DNA of 14,241 nt. It comes from Bacteroidota bacterium (GTDB lineage Bacteria > Bacteroidota > Ignavibacteria > Ignavibacteriales > Ignavibacteriaceae). Both the position numbers and the translations under genes were made by a program. The stretch spans positions 1 to 14,241 of the forward strand of contig JAEYUD010000041.1 of the NCBI GenBank assembly GCA_023433685.1, read 5' to 3'. Position 1 is the first letter of the stretch. Each line of letters begins with the position of its first letter. This document shows positions 12,581 through 14,241 of this stretch, one piece after another. The notes below the pieces were generated by a model, which saw only the letters and a list, made by a program, of their open reading frames with translations, was not told the DNA's origin and ran no database searches.

Positions 12581-14241
12581 ATGAGAAAAATTCTCACATC
12601 ATTCGCGTTTTTTTTCATGTTCCTCGGCATAGGGAGCCTTAGTGCCCAGCCACTTTCAGGAACATACTACATCCCTCAGGGTGCAAACCCTCAAGGATTT
12701 GCCTCGCTGGCAGCTGCCTGCACGGCAATTAACTCAAACGGAGCCAATGGATTGGTTACTTTCATCATAGATGGCAACCTGACCGAAACTTCAAATGTGC
12801 TTATAAACAACCAGACTTTCACTGAAACGAACCGTCTTTTGATAAGACCCGGTGCCCTTAAGAAACCGAACGTCACATTCACAGGCATCAACGCCTCAAA
12901 TGAATTTTTCACGATCCTTAATTCAAATTATGTGACCATTGATGGATCAAACGGCGACACAGGTGATGGTATCAGAGACATGTCGTTCCTCTTTGACAAT
13001 GCCACCGGAAGATGGGCTATTGAAGTTCAGAACAATTCTGATTTTGTGACGATCAAGAATCTGAAGGTTCTTACTGTCAACACTTCCAGAACCACTCAGT
13101 CAGCCGGCATCATCGCGGATGGGTCGATCGGAACTGTCGGTACCGCCCCCAATGACATCCTGATAGAAAACTGCCAGGTTGGGTCTGAAACTCTAACCTT
13201 CGAGACCGCGGTCGCAATGTGGGGAAATGATCCTTCATCACCCGCAAGCGGAACGATCGTTAATTGTGACCTTTACGGCGCGAGAAGAGTAATCACCACC
13301 TTCTTTATTCAGAACAACAAGTATCTGAACAATCGCATCAGCGTTGTTGATCCGAAAGTTGACATGACTTTCTACTCAGGTATTTACCTCACAGGAAGTG
13401 TCGTCAATGATACCACCGTTATTTCAGGCAACAAGTTCACCAAGATGAACATTAACACAACCACCAATAAATTTGCAGGCGCAATTGTTGTTTATGGTAA
13501 CACGGGTGTTATCAACGTAATAAACAACTTCATCGCTCCCAACTTTGCAAATGCCGGAACCGCGACCGCAAACAAATATTTTGGTGTTGTTTTCGGTTCT
13601 GCCACATGGAACGGAATCATCAATATCGCCCACAACTCTTTCAGGATCGATGCCCCGGCAACCACCGGCATTAATGCCTGCATCGGCTACAACCTGAACT
13701 CTGACGCGACAATGAACGTTGCCAACAACATTTTCCATCAGGGGAACAACACCCCCACTTCGTATATCATCCACTTCCCGATGGCACAGAGTGCAACAAA
13801 TATTATTAACTTCGACTGGAATACCTACTACCTCGCCGGTATCGGTTCAAATTTCGGTTTCTACAATGCAACCGCTGTTGCCACTCTGAATGACTGGAAA
13901 ACTGCAATACAGCAGGATAACAACTCAAACTACAAGATGGTGAACTTCGTGTCTGCAACCGATCTCCACCTGACTGCCGCTTCCAACGGTGATTGGGACC
14001 TCAGAGGCATGCCGATTTCCCAGGTAAGATTTGATATCGATGGAAACCCACGCAGCTTGCAGTTCCCGTACAAAGGCGCGCACGAAGCAAGCATTTCACT
14101 TCCTGTTGAACTTACTTCATTCGCCGCCACCCAGAATGGTACAAATGTTGTTATCGATTGGACAACCGCTACCGAAACCAACAACATGGGATTTGACGTT
14201 GAGAGATCAACCGACGGTATCTCATTCGCGAAGATCGGCTT
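12581..14241 (+). CDS. Secreted parallel beta-helix protein, N-terminal part (runs off the window)
   Basis: The frame is open from ATG 12581 to the right edge: 553 codons with no stop. GGAGA lies seven bases upstream of the start. A signal peptide (MRKILTSFAFFFMFLGIGSLSAQ) leads into a long repetitive region with short strands and Asn/Gly turns: NSNYVTIDGSNG, NNSDFVTIKNLKV, GTIVNCDLYGARR, TVISGNKFTKMN, GVINVINNFIAPN, GIINIAHNSFRI and MNVANNIFHQG. This ladder is typical of right-handed beta-helix (pectate-lyase-like) proteins. Near the edge comes LPVELTSFAATQNG and WTTATETNNMGFDVERS, a module that in Bacteroidota and Ignavibacteria secreted proteins usually comes shortly before the C-terminal T9SS domain. 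A sorting domain is therefore expected within roughly the next 150-200 residues, but it is not seen here. No lyase active site was identified; a structural or adhesive surface role is as likely as an enzyme. Confidence 0.85.
   Translation, partial: MRKILTSFAFFFMFLGIGSLSAQPLSGTYYIPQGANPQGFASLAAACTAINSNGANGLVTFIIDGNLTETSNVLINNQTFTETNRLLIRPGALKKPNVTFTGINASNEFFTILNSNYVTIDGSNGDTGDGIRDMSFLFDNATGRWAIEVQNNSDFVTIKNLKVLTVNTSRTTQSAGIIADGSIGTVGTAPNDILIENCQVGSETLTFETAVAMWGNDPSSPASGTIVNCDLYGARRVITTFFIQNNKYLNNRISVVDPKVDMTFYSGIYLTGSVVNDTTVISGNKFTKMNINTTTNKFAGAIVVYGNTGVINVINNFIAPNFANAGTATANKYFGVVFGSATWNGIINIAHNSFRIDAPATTGINACIGYNLNSDATMNVANNIFHQGNNTPTSYIIHFPMAQSATNIINFDWNTYYLAGIGSNFGFYNATAVATLNDWKTAIQQDNNSNYKMVNFVSATDLHLTAASNGDWDLRGMPISQVRFDIDGNPRSLQFPYKGAHEASISLPVELTSFAATQNGTNVVIDWTTATETNNMGFDVERSTDGISFAKIG

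Noticed and set aside
13424..13774. Minus-strand frames opposite the beta-helix gene
   Set aside because: The plus strand is continuously open for 553 codons with a signal peptide and repeat ladder; the opposite frames are repetitive shadows.

Overview
The window looks like chromosomal DNA of a free-living member of the Bacteroidota/Chlorobi superphylum, most probably an Ignavibacteria-type lineage. Four proteins carry, or appear headed for, type IX secretion (T9SS) features. Two have intact type A C-terminal sorting domains with the QNYPNPFNPST-like motif common in Ignavibacteria-type genomes and end in K-x-x-LLK. There is also a TonB-dependent receptor overlapping a DUF4249-type lipoprotein. 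Two good promoter candidates (plus weaker ones) resemble the Bacteroidota TTTG-N19/20-TAnnTTTG pattern. The assignment comes from these motifs, not from a database match.

Layout. 1-168 is the 3' end of a T9SS cargo gene whose sorting domain is broken by two in-frame TAA codons, each where a Tyr is expected. 176-203 is a four-unit 7-bp repeat, against which a complete 1380-bp IS3-family element (203-1582) is inserted; its two transposase frames are joined by an apparent -1 slip on A9. 1583-1820 holds a terminator, an inverted repeat and a 20-bp tandem repeat. 1821-2372 (-) encodes an unrecognised exported protein, bracketed by copies of that 20-bp repeat. 2618-3511 (-) is an EamA/DMT-family permease. 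3630-5513 (+) is a secreted GH13 alpha-amylase with a T9SS tail. 5605-6036 (-) is a small three-helix membrane protein. 6419-8260 (+) is a large secreted protein with six Asp-box repeats, a LamG-like domain and a T9SS tail. 8487-10712 and 10709-11680 (+) are the overlapping TonB-dependent receptor and lipoprotein. 11900-12319 (+) is a DoxX-family membrane protein with an unusually structured leader. 12581 to the right edge (+) is the N-terminal part of a secreted protein that looks like a parallel beta-helix.

How the genes fit together. Most genes are single transcription units separated by intergenic DNA rich in short repeats; the receptor/lipoprotein pair is the only clear operon. The common theme is the cell envelope: extracellular glucan hydrolysis by the amylase, surface adhesion or carbohydrate binding by the Asp-box/LamG and beta-helix proteins, and outer-membrane uptake by the receptor pair. 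The substrate of the receptor cannot be read from the sequence, and a functional link between amylase and receptor is only speculation.

Points most worth checking are the double-ochre T9SS tail, the 12-bp perfect stem ending one base before the DoxX start codon together with a palindrome overlapping its promoter, and the repeat-bracketed orphan gene. I do not see a clearly new multi-gene system in this window.
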